Shown one piece after another: positions 25,036 to 40,019 of a stretch of DNA of 47,142 nucleotides. How positions within the stretch are numbered: the first letter of the stretch is position 1; the number at the start of each line of letters is the position of its first letter. The notes beneath the pieces were generated by a model. The model saw only the letters and a program-made list of their open reading frames with translations, did not search any database and was not told the DNA's origin. The stretch is from assembly GCA_905235325.1 (NCBI GenBank), contig CAJOLE010000006.1:1-47142 (forward strand), written 5' to 3'. The DNA is from an uncultured Prevotella sp. GTDB taxonomy: Bacteria; Bacteroidota; Bacteroidia; Bacteroidales; Bacteroidaceae. Made by a program: the position numbers and the translations under genes.

Positions 25036-27060
25036 CTACAGTGCCCGATGGTTGCCGATGGAGACTCCGGGCCAGTCGTCGGTGCGGAATGGTACTGCTG
25101 GCAGGCCGTCAGCGTTCTGCAGGTTGCAGATGGGGTTGATGTGCCAGGCATAGCGCACAGCGACGGGGTTGCAGACGTCGGGACTGGTGACGATGACCGT
25201 CTCGCCGTCGATGTGGGCATCGGCCCAATGCCAACGGCGGTCGCTGCCGGCAATGGCGAAGCCCTTGACGACGGTGCCGTCGGCGGGTCGCAGTCCGCGG
25301 GCGTGGTCGAAGAAGATGCGTATCTGCTGCCCCTCGATGCGATAGTCGCTGTAGACGGGGCCTGAGTACTCCAGCTGCGTCTCGCCGTAGGTCTTGGCGC
25401 GCGCCACGAGGGCGAGTCGTCGTCCGGCCTCCTGCTTGTTCTTCGGGTGGATGTCGGCCGCCTCGCCGATGTCGATGAGGCAGGCCAAGCCGGCATTCTC
25501 CACATGCTTGGCCGCCATGGCCTGTGCCTCGCGCACCTCGGCCCACTCGTCGTCGCCGGGTGTGGTCTGCAGCGTCCGGTGGTTAGCCAGCTGGGCAATG
25601 TAGAATGGGAAGTCGTAGCCCCACTTCTCGCGCCAGTCGCGAATCATGAGAGGCAGGAGTTCGCGGTACTGGTAGCCCTTGTGCTCGTTGTTGCAGCCCT
25701 GATACCAGATGGCTCCGCGTATGGCGAAGCCTACGAAGGGATTGATCATGGCATTGAAGAGCACCGAGGCCTGGTTGGGCTGGTTGGGTCGCAGGTTGGG
25801 GATGGCTGGCAGCCGGTGAATGTCGACGGTCTGCTTGTAGCGCCACTCCTTAGCGAGGCTCAGGATTTTGCCTATCTGCTCCTTGCCGCCCTTCTTCTTG
25901 AAGGTAGCGAGGAAGAGGCGCATAGCGTCACTGTAGATGCCGCCTCCGCCAATGTTGTCGATCACGCGCACCGCGATGACGTTACGTCCGCGCTTCACCA
26001 GACGGGCGGGCACGACGTAGCGGCGCTGCTGGCCGAACTCGAAGGTGCGGCCCACCTGTTCGCCGTTGAAGTAGGTGTAGTCGATGTCGTCGACCTGTCC
26101 CAAGGCGAGCAGCAGGTCTTTGCCCGTCATGTCGGCGGGAACGTCGATGGCCAGACGATACCACATGGCCCCGTCGAAGTCGGCCAGCCCCATGTCAGTC
26201 CACTCCTTAGGCAGCTTCACCGTGCTCCACGAGGAGTCGTCGAAGTCGGGAGCTGCCCAGAGGGGCTTGCCGTCGGCATAGCCCGGGTCGAGGGCAGTCT
26301 CCTGCTGCTGCCAGCGCCCCATCGTCTCGTCGTAGAAGCGTGCCTGTGCGGCGGGGTCGGTGGGAATGGCACTGACGGCGGCTGCGGCCTCGCGGATGTC
26401 GGGATGGGTGGCGAGTGCCTCGGCGCTGGTCCACGGCTCGATGAACGTGCCGCCCCAGGAGGCGTTGATGAGCCCTACGGGGACGTTGCGGTACTTATGG
26501 ATGTCGCGGCCGAAGAAGTAGCCTGCTGCGGAGAACTCCTTGACGCTCTGGGCGGAGCATACCTGCCATCCGTCGTCGGCCACCACCACGTCGCGCGAGG
26601 GCTGCGTGGCGACGTGCTGCGTGACCTGGAGCAGGCGGATGTTGGGATACTGGTTAGCCTCCTCCTTCTCCTGCTCGTAGTTGAGCACGTGGCCCCAGCC
26701 TTCGACGGGCATCTCCATGTTCGACTGTCCGGAGCAGAGCCACACCTCGCCGACCATGACGTTACGGAGCGTCACCGACTGTCCGTCGCTCACGGTGATG
26801 GTGTAGGGTCCGCCGGCGGCTGGGGTGTGCAGCGCGGTGCGCCAGCGGCCCTGGGCATCGGCGGTGGCAGTGACGGTCGTGCCGTCCCAGGAGGCGGTCA
26901 CGGTCACCTTCTTGCCAGCCTTGGCCTGCCCCCAGATGGGGGCGTCGGTCTGCTGCTGAATAACCATGTTGTCTGAGAAGAGGGGCGACAGCACGGGGCG
27001 GGCTCCTGCGGGGAGCAGGACTGCGGCTGTCAGAGTCAGGAAAAGTAAACTGCGTTTCAT
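25036..27060 (-). CDS. Sialate O-acetylesterase-like SGNH enzyme
   Basis: A 674-residue exported protein (signal residues 1-20, ending AGA). It matches the Bacteroidetes sialate O-acetylesterase family: an N-terminal beta-sandwich with SPLFSDNMVIQQ, the nucleophile motif LCSGQSNMEMP (Ser113), NASWGGTFIEPW as block II, IRGAIWYQGCNNE as block III, and ADIHPKNK near 535-540 with the catalytic Asp-x-His. A jelly-roll insert (about 275-380, including DMGLADFDGAMWYRLAIDVP and DDIDYTYFNGEQVG) interrupts the SGNH fold, as in longer family members. It should remove O-acetyl groups from sialic acids or from other sugars. It is the last gene of the minus-strand series that starts with GH76, separated from the TonB receptor by 124 bp holding a tandem repeat. 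Confidence 0.88.
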   Translation of the reverse strand: MKRSLLFLTLTAAVLLPAGARPVLSPLFSDNMVIQQQTDAPIWGQAKAGKKVTVTASWDGTTVTATADAQGRWRTALHTPAAGGPYTITVSDGQSVTLRNVMVGEVWLCSGQSNMEMPVEGWGHVLNYEQEKEEANQYPNIRLLQVTQHVATQPSRDVVVADDGWQVCSAQSVKEFSAAGYFFGRDIHKYRNVPVGLINASWGGTFIEPWTSAEALATHPDIREAAAAVSAIPTDPAAQARFYDETMGRWQQQETALDPGYADGKPLWAAPDFDDSSWSTVKLPKEWTDMGLADFDGAMWYRLAIDVPADMTGKDLLLALGQVDDIDYTYFNGEQVGRTFEFGQQRRYVVPARLVKRGRNVIAVRVIDNIGGGGIYSDAMRLFLATFKKKGGKEQIGKILSLAKEWRYKQTVDIHRLPAIPNLRPNQPNQASVLFNAMINPFVGFAIRGAIWYQGCNNEHKGYQYRELLPLMIRDWREKWGYDFPFYIAQLANHRTLQTTPGDDEWAEVREAQAMAAKHVENAGLACLIDIGEAADIHPKNKQEAGRRLALVARAKTYGETQLEYSGPVYSDYRIEGQQIRIFFDHARGLRPADGTVVKGFAIAGSDRRWHWADAHIDGETVIVTSPDVCNPVAVRYAWHINPICNLQNADGLPAVPFRTDDWPGVSIGNHRAL

Positions 27061-27095
27061 TGGGTTCTTGCTTTTTTTGTTGTTTTTTTTAGGGA

Positions 27096-27179
27096 GGGGG
27101 ATTGCGGTGATACCGCAATAAACGGGACGGGGGGACAGGGGGATTGCGGTGATACCGCAATATACGGGACGGGGGGGCG
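27096..27179. repeat. Two 42-bp direct repeats, each with the palindrome ATTGCGGT-GAT-ACCGCAAT
   Basis: The copies at 27096-27137 and 27138-27179 differ at few bases. The palindromes lie at 27101-27119 and 27143-27161 (8-bp arms, 3-nt centre). G-runs flank them. The same palindrome design is found at 31791-31809 and 41967-41985. Confidence 0.85.
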
Positions 27180-27184
27180 GGGGG

Positions 27185-29122
27185 TCAGATATCTACGTTG
27201 ACGCCGGCCATGAAGGTGGCGCGGGGCATGGGGTAGCCGGCCATGACCTCATACTTCTCGCGCAAGAGGTTCTCGCCGCGCACCCAGAGCTTGACGTTGT
27301 CGAGGGGGCTGTAGGTGACAGTGGCGTTGAGCAGGGTGAACGTCTGCTCGTCGGCACCGGTGTAGAGATGGTTGACGTACTGCAGACCGGCATTGGCGCC
27401 GAAGCGGCCCTGCTGCCAGCGGAGGCCGAGATAGTTGACGTACTTGGGTGTGCCGATCTGCTCACGGCCCTCCTGCTGGTGGATGTAGCTGAGGTTGTCG
27501 TGGACAGAGAAGCTGCGGCATATACGATAGCTGGCCTGCAGCTCGTAGCCGCTGTTCTCGAAGGAGCCGGTGTTGATGCGGCCGGGCTTGCCGTCGGGCT
27601 TGATGCCCGTGCCCACGAGGTTGTCGGCCTTGAGGTAGAAGATGTTGGCCTTATAGGAGAAGTCGCCGACGGTGTGCTGCCACGACAGCTCGTAGTTCCA
27701 CATACGCTCAGCCTCCAAGTCGACGTTGCCGTTGGTGCCGTAGAAGTAAAGCTCCATCATCGAGGGGTTGCGGAAGCCCTCGGCAGCGGTCAGCTTCAGC
27801 AAGCCGTTGCTGACGGGGCGCACGGCGAGGCCGAACTGGGGCACCCACTCGCCGCCCGTGACGTTCTGCCAGTCGTAGCGCACGCCGGCATTGGCAGTGA
27901 GCCACGCGGTGAGGTCCTGGCGGAAGTCGACATAGGCGGCCCACTCGTTGCGGTAGCTCTTGCCCGTGCCGGCCATGTAGTTGGTGGGCACCTTGGAGCC
28001 GTCGGCGCGGCTGGTGTTGTAGGCGTTGCCGTAGATGTGCTGATAGTCGGCACCGACGGTGGTGTGGTTGCCCTCGAAGAGCCGGATGGTCTCATAGAAC
28101 GAGACGCCCGTCAGCGCATCCTTCGAGCGGAAGAGATTGGCCCGCGGCTGGTTGTTGTTGGAATTGGGGCCGTAGCCGTCGTTGATCTTATGGCGTCCGA
28201 AGTTGGAGTAGACCATCAAGGCGCCGTCGAGGCCGTCGTAGTGGTTCTGCAGGCTGGCGTTGACCACGCCGCGCGTGATGTACTGGTCGGCCTCAAGGAG
28301 CGGATTGCTGACTGCACCGGGCTGCGAGGCATTGTAGTGGGTGACGTCGGCCGAGACGCGGGCCGTGAGGCTCTCGCTGAGGTCGTAGCCCAGGTTGAGA
28401 TAGCCGCCATACTGCTCGAAGCCCATGTGGGGGCGGTGGTTGTCGGAGCGGCTGTACTGGGCGGCGACGGTGCTGCTGAAGCGGCCCTGGCGCACCTGGT
28501 TGCTCAGCTCCGTCTGCACCGAGCCGTAGCTGCCGGCACCTATATTAAGAGATGTACGCACGCCGTCGTCCTGCATCTTGCGAGTGACGATGTTCACAAC
28601 GCCGCCCATGGCGTTGGAGCCGTAGAGCACCGAGGCCGGGCCGCTGACCACCTCGACGCGGTCGGCCATCATGGTCTGGTAGGCATCGCCGATGGGATGG
28701 TCGAAGATGTTAGCATACTGCGGGTGCCCGTCAATAAGCACCAGCACGCGCGAGCCGCCGGAGAGGCCGCGCAGGTTGAACGAGCCGCTGCCGCCGCCAC
28801 TGACGCCGTAGCCCATGACGCCACGGCTGCTGATGAAGAGGCCGGGCACCTCCTGCGTGAGCGTGGGGAGGACGGACTGCTGGAAATTCTCCGTCAGCTG
28901 ACTGCGGTTAACCACGGTGACGTTCATGGGCAGATGGCTCAGGGAGGTTGCCTGGCGCGTGCCGGTCACCACGACGTCGTTAATACTTCCACCGCTGACG
29001 ATGGTTGAGTCGGCCTCGGCAGCACGAAGACTACCGGAAGCCAGCAGGAGGGCAAGGCTGAGAGCCGCTGCCGGGCCTACATGAGAGATGCCGGCCCCTG
29101 CTTTGAATGATTGTTTAATCAT
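27185..29122 (-). CDS. TonB-dependent outer-membrane receptor (BtuB/FepA-like, not SusC)
   Basis: I prefer the ATG at 29122 (MIKQSFKAG..., 645 residues), because it places the signal peptide (AAALSLALLLASGSLRAAEA) correctly; an ATG nine codons upstream also exists. A TonB-box-like INDVVVTGTRQ follows. The plug domain (about 45-165) has VPGLFISSRGVMG, FNLRGLSGGSRVLVLIDG and DRVEVVSGPASVLYGSNAMGGVVNIVT. The barrel fills the remainder and ends in FMAGVNVDI. It lacks the carboxypeptidase-regulatory-like domain and the size of SusC proteins, so it fits uptake of a small ligand such as a cofactor or metal complex. It stands downstream of an ECF S component, which suggests the same ligand. The ligand cannot be read from the sequence. 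Confidence 0.88.
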   Translation of the reverse strand: MIKQSFKAGAGISHVGPAAALSLALLLASGSLRAAEADSTIVSGGSINDVVVTGTRQATSLSHLPMNVTVVNRSQLTENFQQSVLPTLTQEVPGLFISSRGVMGYGVSGGGSGSFNLRGLSGGSRVLVLIDGHPQYANIFDHPIGDAYQTMMADRVEVVSGPASVLYGSNAMGGVVNIVTRKMQDDGVRTSLNIGAGSYGSVQTELSNQVRQGRFSSTVAAQYSRSDNHRPHMGFEQYGGYLNLGYDLSESLTARVSADVTHYNASQPGAVSNPLLEADQYITRGVVNASLQNHYDGLDGALMVYSNFGRHKINDGYGPNSNNNQPRANLFRSKDALTGVSFYETIRLFEGNHTTVGADYQHIYGNAYNTSRADGSKVPTNYMAGTGKSYRNEWAAYVDFRQDLTAWLTANAGVRYDWQNVTGGEWVPQFGLAVRPVSNGLLKLTAAEGFRNPSMMELYFYGTNGNVDLEAERMWNYELSWQHTVGDFSYKANIFYLKADNLVGTGIKPDGKPGRINTGSFENSGYELQASYRICRSFSVHDNLSYIHQQEGREQIGTPKYVNYLGLRWQQGRFGANAGLQYVNHLYTGADEQTFTLLNATVTYSPLDNVKLWVRGENLLREKYEVMAGYPMPRATFMAGVNVDI

Positions 29123-29149
29123 GTTGGTTGTTTTTTTTGTATCACCCAC

Positions 29150-29240
29150 AACGCAGCCGGACTCTTCGCCTTAAGCCTCCTCACGCTTGGGAGGGCATGA
29201 CTACGAACGTGAGCGATGGGTTAGAGAAAAAAAAATTGCA
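29150..29240 (-). promoter_or_regulatory. Possible structured leader of the TonB receptor
   Basis: Two competing stems can form: 29176-29180 with 29190-29194, and CTCACG 29180-29185 with CGTGAG 29208-29213. They are mutually exclusive or form a pseudoknot, as regulatory leaders can. I found no match to the cobalamin, TPP or FMN consensus, and no TAnnTTTG promoter box here. A regulatory role is inference only. Confidence 0.25.
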
Positions 29241-29242
29241 AA

Positions 29243-29297
29243 GACGCGCCGCGGCGCGTCGTATGTGTAATGACGCGCCGCACTGAGCGACGCGTCA
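29243..29297 (-). terminator. GC-rich palindromes behind the ECF S gene
   Basis: An 18-bp perfect palindrome (29243-29260, GACGCGCC-GC-GGCGCGTC) is followed on the minus strand by TTTGCAATTTTTTTTT, a T9 tract after a short gap. A second hairpin, TGACGCG (29271-29277) with CGCGTCA (29291-29297), lies beside it. Together they fit a terminator between the ECF S and TonB receptor genes. Confidence 0.55.
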
Positions 29298-29324
29298 TGT
29301 ACCACTCAAGGAAAAAAACACCGC

Positions 29325-29846
29325 TCAGGCCGTCAGGCGACCCAGCCAGCGGATCAAGGCATAGCCCCCCACCACCTGAAGCAGCATACCGGGCAGGCCG
29401 ATGCGGAAGTCCTGGAAGCCAAGGGCCAGCGAGCCGAGGAAGGCCGACTCTACGAGAGAGCCGACGACCTGATAGGCCAAGACGACTGCTACGAGCAGAA
29501 GGATGCTGACCTGCTGCGTGCGGCGAGCCACCGCAGCGGCACAGAGAGCCAGCAGCGACGACTTGACGAGGATGGAGGGCAACACGGCAGCCGCCGGCAT
29601 TCCGAAGAGCAGATGGTTGACCACGGGCGAGGCCACGGCCACGAGCAGCCCTAACTGCCAGCCATAGAGATAGGCCCCGATGAGGGTGAAGAAATATATG
29701 GGCAGCAGCATGATGCCTCCGTTGGGAATGAGGTGACAGAGCTGCGGCAGGAGGATATTGCCCAAGGTGAAGAGGGCAGCAAAGAGCAGTGTGCGGCTCT
29801 CGCTGACAGAGAGCGTGGGCAGGGAAAGTGCTGTTGTGTGCAACAT
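29325..29846 (-). CDS. ECF transporter S component
   Basis: A 173-residue membrane protein with about five to six hydrophobic segments: LLFAALFTLGNILL, IMLLPIYFFTLIGAYLYG, LGLLVAVASPVVNHLLFG, SLLALCAAAVA, QVSILLLVAVVLAYQVVGSL and the C-terminal MLLQVVGGYALIRWL. This pattern and the LxxxSPVVNHLLFGMPA loop fit substrate-binding subunits of energy-coupling-factor vitamin transporters. The ATPases and T subunit are not in the window and would be shared modules encoded elsewhere. It follows the DUF1893 gene by 31 nt and precedes the TonB receptor, so it is probably the inner-membrane half of the same uptake route. The substrate is unknown. Confidence 0.75.
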   Translation of the reverse strand: MLHTTALSLPTLSVSESRTLLFAALFTLGNILLPQLCHLIPNGGIMLLPIYFFTLIGAYLYGWQLGLLVAVASPVVNHLLFGMPAAAVLPSILVKSSLLALCAAAVARRTQQVSILLLVAVVLAYQVVGSLVESAFLGSLALGFQDFRIGLPGMLLQVVGGYALIRWLGRLTA

Positions 29847-29877
29847 ATTAGTTTACGATTTTAGAAATAGTTATTTA

Positions 29878-30309
29878 TTACCTTTGAAATCTTGATTGGC
29901 TCATCTCGGCAAAGTGCAGCCGCAGCAACGATTCCGCCTCGGCGGGAGTGGCCGCAGGAGCCACAATCTGCTCTAACGGACAGCGGTCGTCGCCCTCGGC
30001 GATGACGATGGCATCGACCAGCGTGCCATAGTCGAAGGCCACGGTGGAAGCCTGCAACAGAGGCAGGGCCTGACGGCTGAGCACGTCGGCATAGAGCTGA
30101 CTGACACCACCACGGATGATGAGCGCGGCAGCAGCCTTGCCTATGACCTTGTCGGCCACGCGGGCTCCCCGCAACCGCTCCGGCTCATGGTCGAGCAGGG
30201 CGATAAGGTCGCGCACACCCTTCTGGCTGTGGGTGGTGACGCGACTGTCGCTGCTCTCTACCACAAGAGAGCAGCCTGTGTCGTGGAGCAGGTCTATCAG
30301 CCGGTGCAT
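29878..30309 (-). CDS. DUF1893 (TM1506-like) protein
   Basis: A 143-residue soluble protein with the DUF1893 pattern: CSLVVESSDSRVTTHSQKGVRDLIALL at the start, ARVADKVIGKAAAALII with a lysine-glycine-lysine loop (about 50-66), then GGVSQLYADVLS and VDAIVIAEGDDRCPLE. The fold is related to the nucleotide-deaminase superfamily, but I do not see a complete zinc signature (His/Cys-Ala-Glu with Pro-Cys-x-x-Cys), so deamination is not implied. The family is functionally uncharacterised as far as I know. It starts 9 nt after the alkaline phosphatase stop and is followed by the ECF S gene, which suggests a role in uptake or processing of the same compound. Confidence 0.78.
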   Translation of the reverse strand: MHRLIDLLHDTGCSLVVESSDSRVTTHSQKGVRDLIALLDHEPERLRGARVADKVIGKAAAALIIRGGVSQLYADVLSRQALPLLQASTVAFDYGTLVDAIVIAEGDDRCPLEQIVAPAATPAEAESLLRLHFAEMSQSRFQR

Positions 30310-30318
30310 ACCGGGGAG

Positions 30319-31734
30319 TTATGGAACCTGATAGCCGGCGATGCGGGCCATGGCCGGCGCAATCTCAATGTTGTCGATGCGTCCCTGGAACACATCGGTG
30401 CCCGGGCCGATGGCATAGACGGGCACGTAGCCGTTGCTGTGGCCACCGTCGGCCCAGCTGATGTGAGCCACCTCGCTGAGGATGTGCTTGCACGTCTCGC
30501 AGAGGTCGTTGATGCGGTCGTTCACCTTACCGTTCTCGCTGATGGCCTTCTCGATGTCGCCAATACGGCGGCCGATGCGCTCGCGCTGCTTATCGTTGAT
30601 CTTGATGGGGCCGTCGAGTCCGAGGATGGCCTTCAGCTGCTTGTTGATTTCCTCGCGGGTGAAGCGCTTCGGGGCTTTCTTGTAGCTCTGCTTGAGCAGC
30701 CACTTCGTCTCGTCGATGCTGCGCGTCTGGTACTTCAGCAGGTCGGTGTGGAGCTCGTAGGCGCCAGTGCCCATGACGAGGCCGCCCGTCTCGTGGTCGG
30801 CAGAGATGACGATGATGGTCTCGTCGGGGTGCTGCTCGTAGAACTCGTAGGCCACGCGGATGGCCTTGTCGAAGTCGAGCACCTCGTTGATGGCGTTGCC
30901 GATGTCGTTGCGGTGACAGGCGTAGTCGATCATGCCGCCCTCAATCTGGAAGAAGAAGCCGTTCTTCTGCTTCGACATGAGGTAGTTGATGCCGGCACGT
31001 GTAATCTGCTCCAGCGTCAGGTCGTTCTTGTCCTGATCCAGGGCGTAGGGAATGTGGTCGCTGCCCAGCTTCTCATTCTGGTAATCGCTCTGCAGCAGGA
31101 TGAGCTTGTCGGCCTTGCGACCCTTCTTCTGGTACTCCTTGTAGCCACCGGTGAGGATGGTGTAGCCCGCAGCCTTGGCCTGCTCGCGCAGCGAGGGCTG
31201 TCCATCCTTGGTGTTAGGTGTGTGGAAGTCGGCACCGGCAAAGAAGTCGTAGCCGCTCTTGCACAGGTCCTGCCCTATCTCCCAGTACATATTACGGTCT
31301 TTCTGGTGGCCATAGAACGAGGCTGGCGTGGCATGGGTGATAGCCACATTGGTGGCCACGCCCACGGCGACTCCGGCCTGCTGTGCCCAGTCAGAGATGC
31401 TGGTGCAGGGCGTGGTGAGGTCGGCCAGCACGCCGATGGCACCGTTCTTTGTCTTGTGGCCGGAGGCAAGGGCCGTGCCGCCGGCGGCGGAATCGGTCAC
31501 GCCGTTGGTGGCAGAATAGGTGTTGACCAGGCCCACCACGGGGAAGCTCGACATGAGGATGGGTTCAAAACCAATTTTCCCCTTCAGTGCGGCAAGGTAG
31601 GTCTCGGTGACGTTGATCTGGTTCACGCCCATGCCGTCGCCGATGAAGTAGAACACGTACTTCACCTGACTCTGGGCTGACAGGACGATGGCCACTAAGA
31701 GGGCGGCCATCGTCGTAAACATTCTTTTTCTCAT
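30319..31734 (-). CDS. Alkaline phosphatase, exported
   Basis: I choose ATG 31734 (MRKRMFTTMAALLVAIVLSAQ, 471 residues); a longer frame adds twelve residues before the signal and is unlikely. Metal and catalytic motifs are present: FIGDGMGVNQI with D33, the nucleophile S82 in GVTDSAAGGTALASG, HATPASFYGH, EGGMIDYACH near 290, ISADHETGG, and the late DGGHSNGYVPVYA. These are the two-zinc/magnesium sites of PhoA-type phosphatases. It should release phosphate from a periplasmic or surface ester. Within this cluster it may dephosphorylate a ligand (for example a phosphorylated vitamin) before ECF uptake, or trim phosphomannan; both are inference. Confidence 0.92.
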   Translation of the reverse strand: MRKRMFTTMAALLVAIVLSAQSQVKYVFYFIGDGMGVNQINVTETYLAALKGKIGFEPILMSSFPVVGLVNTYSATNGVTDSAAGGTALASGHKTKNGAIGVLADLTTPCTSISDWAQQAGVAVGVATNVAITHATPASFYGHQKDRNMYWEIGQDLCKSGYDFFAGADFHTPNTKDGQPSLREQAKAAGYTILTGGYKEYQKKGRKADKLILLQSDYQNEKLGSDHIPYALDQDKNDLTLEQITRAGINYLMSKQKNGFFFQIEGGMIDYACHRNDIGNAINEVLDFDKAIRVAYEFYEQHPDETIIVISADHETGGLVMGTGAYELHTDLLKYQTRSIDETKWLLKQSYKKAPKRFTREEINKQLKAILGLDGPIKINDKQRERIGRRIGDIEKAISENGKVNDRINDLCETCKHILSEVAHISWADGGHSNGYVPVYAIGPGTDVFQGRIDNIEIAPAMARIAGYQVP

Positions 31735-31790
31735 TGTATTCTTTTTTTTCTTTGGCGGGAAAACCGCCATTCACTATTTTACTTTTAGGG

Positions 31791-31809
31791 GTTGCGATGG
31801 TATCGCAAC
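31791..31809. repeat. Palindrome GTTGCGAT-GGT-ATCGCAAC
   Basis: A 19-nt element with 8-bp arms and a 3-nt centre, 9 nt beyond the stop of the GH2 gene and upstream of the phosphatase start. It has the same design as the elements at 27101, 27143 and 41967. A small hairpin GGCGG/CCGCC (31754-31768) lies between it and the phosphatase gene. Confidence 0.8.
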
Positions 31810-31817
31810 AGACGAAA

Positions 31818-33641
31818 CTATTCTTTATAGACGGGGAGCTTCGGGGCATTGGCGATGACGCTGGGAATGCGCTCGAAGATAGCCTTGATGCGGGCATTGT
31901 CGAACTTCGGCGTACGGTCGTAGTAGTAGATGCCGTTCTTCTCCTGCTCGACGTCGGTAATCTGTGTGTAGCAGAAGCCGACGACGTTGGGGCACTGCTT
32001 CAGGGCGTCGATCTCGTCCTGGAGGATGCGGTAGAAGTCGTCGAGCGTGTCGATGTTGGAGCCGTAGCCCCACGACGTGCCGCGCTCCTCGGGCTTGATC
32101 CAGGGCAGTCCGCCGAACTCGTCGAGCATATAGGGCTGGCCGTCGTACTTAGCGAGGTAGTTCTTGTCGCCCTGATTGCGGTAAGGCTCGCGACCCTTGC
32201 GGAAGGAGAGCTGGTCGATAAGTTTCTGCGGGTCGCGCTCGTAGTTGTGTACAGCCCAGATGTCGGTGCGCACATGGCCGTCGCCACTGGCATCATTGAC
32301 GGGACGGGTGGGGTCGATGGCACGGGTGATGCGGTAGACATCCTCCATCAGATGGTTATAGACGCCAGTGCCGCTGTTGCCCCACGTCTCGTTGAACGGT
32401 GTCCACGTGACGAGCGACGGGTGGTTTCGGTCGCGCTCCACCAACTCGGTCCACTCAGCAATGAAGTTGCGGGCGGCCAGGTCGTTGTTCACGTTCAGGC
32501 CCCAGGAGGCACTCTCGCCCCAGGTGATGTAGCCCAGCTTGTCGGCCCAGTAGTAGTAACGCTCCTCGAACGACTTCTGATGAAGGCGGGCACCGTTGAA
32601 GCCCACGGCCTTCGACAGCTCGATGTCGCGGCGCAGGGCCTCGTCAGTGGGTGCCGTCCAGATGCCGTCGGGATAGAAGCCCTGGTCGAGGACGAGGCGC
32701 TGGTAGTAAGGCTGGTTGTTCAGGTAGAAGTAGCCGCCGGCCACATGCACCTTGCGCATACCAGCGTAGGAGCTGATCTTGTCGATGACCTTGCCGCCGC
32801 GGCTCACCTCGTAGGTGACATCGTAGAGGAAGGGGCTTTCGGGCGACCACAGCTTGGGCTTCTTGACAGGCAGCACGACCACGGCACCATTGGTACACGA
32901 CGTAGTGGCCACGGCCACCTGCTTCTTGCCGTCGAAGACCCTGACGGTGAGCTTGTTCGTGTTGCTCTCCTTGAAGAAACGAGGATGGACGACGAGCTGC
33001 TGCTGGTCGATGTCGGGCACGGCGAAGACCGACTCCAGGCCCTCGGCATCGACGGGTTCGAGCCAGACGGTCTGCCAGATGCCGGTGGTGCGGGTGTACA
33101 TACAGCCGTTGGAGAAGAGTTCGAAGGCCTGCTTGCCGCCGGTCTGATAGCCGTCGCGCAGGTTGTCCTTCACCCATACCACGAGATTGTGGGTAGAGCC
33201 GGGCCGGGCCTGCTTGGTTATATCGAACGAGAACGACGAGCCGCTGCCGTAGTGGGTGCCCACCTCACGTCCGTCGATGAAGACGTGGGTCTCGTAGTCG
33301 GAGGCACCGAAGTTCAGGCGCACCTGCCTGCCCTCCCACTCAGCGGGGATGCTGAGCGAGCGCTGGTACCACACGGCGGGTATGAAGTCAGTGTAGGCAA
33401 TGCCGGAAAGCTTGCTCTCCGGGCAGAAGGGTACGGTAATCTTCCGGTCGAACGACTTGGCCTCCTGCCACTTGCGCTCCTGTCCGGTGCGGCCGAAGTC
33501 GAAGGCGAAGCTCCATTCGCCGTTCAAATTCTGCCAATCGGCACGCTCAAACTGCGGGCGTGGATATTCTGCACGTGGAAGTGCATAGGCTGTGCCCATC
33601 GTCAACAGCAGGGCAATCGCGGTGATGATTGTCTTTTTCAT
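31818..33641 (-). CDS. Glycoside hydrolase family 2 (beta-galactosidase/glucuronidase-like)
   Basis: A 607-residue exported GH2 enzyme (signal residues 1-20, ending AYA). The sugar-binding domain (about 35-195, WYQRSLSIPAEW, YETHVFIDGREVGTHYG) and the immunoglobulin-like domain (about 200-290) precede the barrel. The acid/base is E418 in TWTPFNETWG and the nucleophile E508 in MLDEFGGLPW. It is compact, without C-terminal accessory domains. The exact sugar (galactose, glucuronic acid or mannose) cannot be fixed; the DEFGG nucleophile motif is found in several GH2 subfamilies. It sits 25 nt behind the LacZ fusion gene, so it shares the GH76 transcript. Confidence 0.88.
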   Translation of the reverse strand: MKKTIITAIALLLTMGTAYALPRAEYPRPQFERADWQNLNGEWSFAFDFGRTGQERKWQEAKSFDRKITVPFCPESKLSGIAYTDFIPAVWYQRSLSIPAEWEGRQVRLNFGASDYETHVFIDGREVGTHYGSGSSFSFDITKQARPGSTHNLVVWVKDNLRDGYQTGGKQAFELFSNGCMYTRTTGIWQTVWLEPVDAEGLESVFAVPDIDQQQLVVHPRFFKESNTNKLTVRVFDGKKQVAVATTSCTNGAVVVLPVKKPKLWSPESPFLYDVTYEVSRGGKVIDKISSYAGMRKVHVAGGYFYLNNQPYYQRLVLDQGFYPDGIWTAPTDEALRRDIELSKAVGFNGARLHQKSFEERYYYWADKLGYITWGESASWGLNVNNDLAARNFIAEWTELVERDRNHPSLVTWTPFNETWGNSGTGVYNHLMEDVYRITRAIDPTRPVNDASGDGHVRTDIWAVHNYERDPQKLIDQLSFRKGREPYRNQGDKNYLAKYDGQPYMLDEFGGLPWIKPEERGTSWGYGSNIDTLDDFYRILQDEIDALKQCPNVVGFCYTQITDVEQEKNGIYYYDRTPKFDNARIKAIFERIPSVIANAPKLPVYKE

Positions 33642-33666
33642 ACATTATATATAATATATATACGTA

Positions 33667-39992
<6,326 letters not shown>

Positions 39993-40019
39993 ATTTACGT
40001 TGTAAGTTTTTTACGCTTA

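Noticed and set aside
27149..29008. A 619-residue plus-strand frame over the TonB receptor
   Set aside because: Same mirror effect; the minus strand encodes clear plug and barrel motifs, and the plus frame has no recognisable domain or signal peptide.
29150..29240. Cobalamin riboswitch before the TonB receptor
   Set aside because: The segment AAGAGTCCGGCTGC recalls the B12 box at first sight, but the conserved GCCACTG and the upstream GGTG...CC core are missing and the space is too short.
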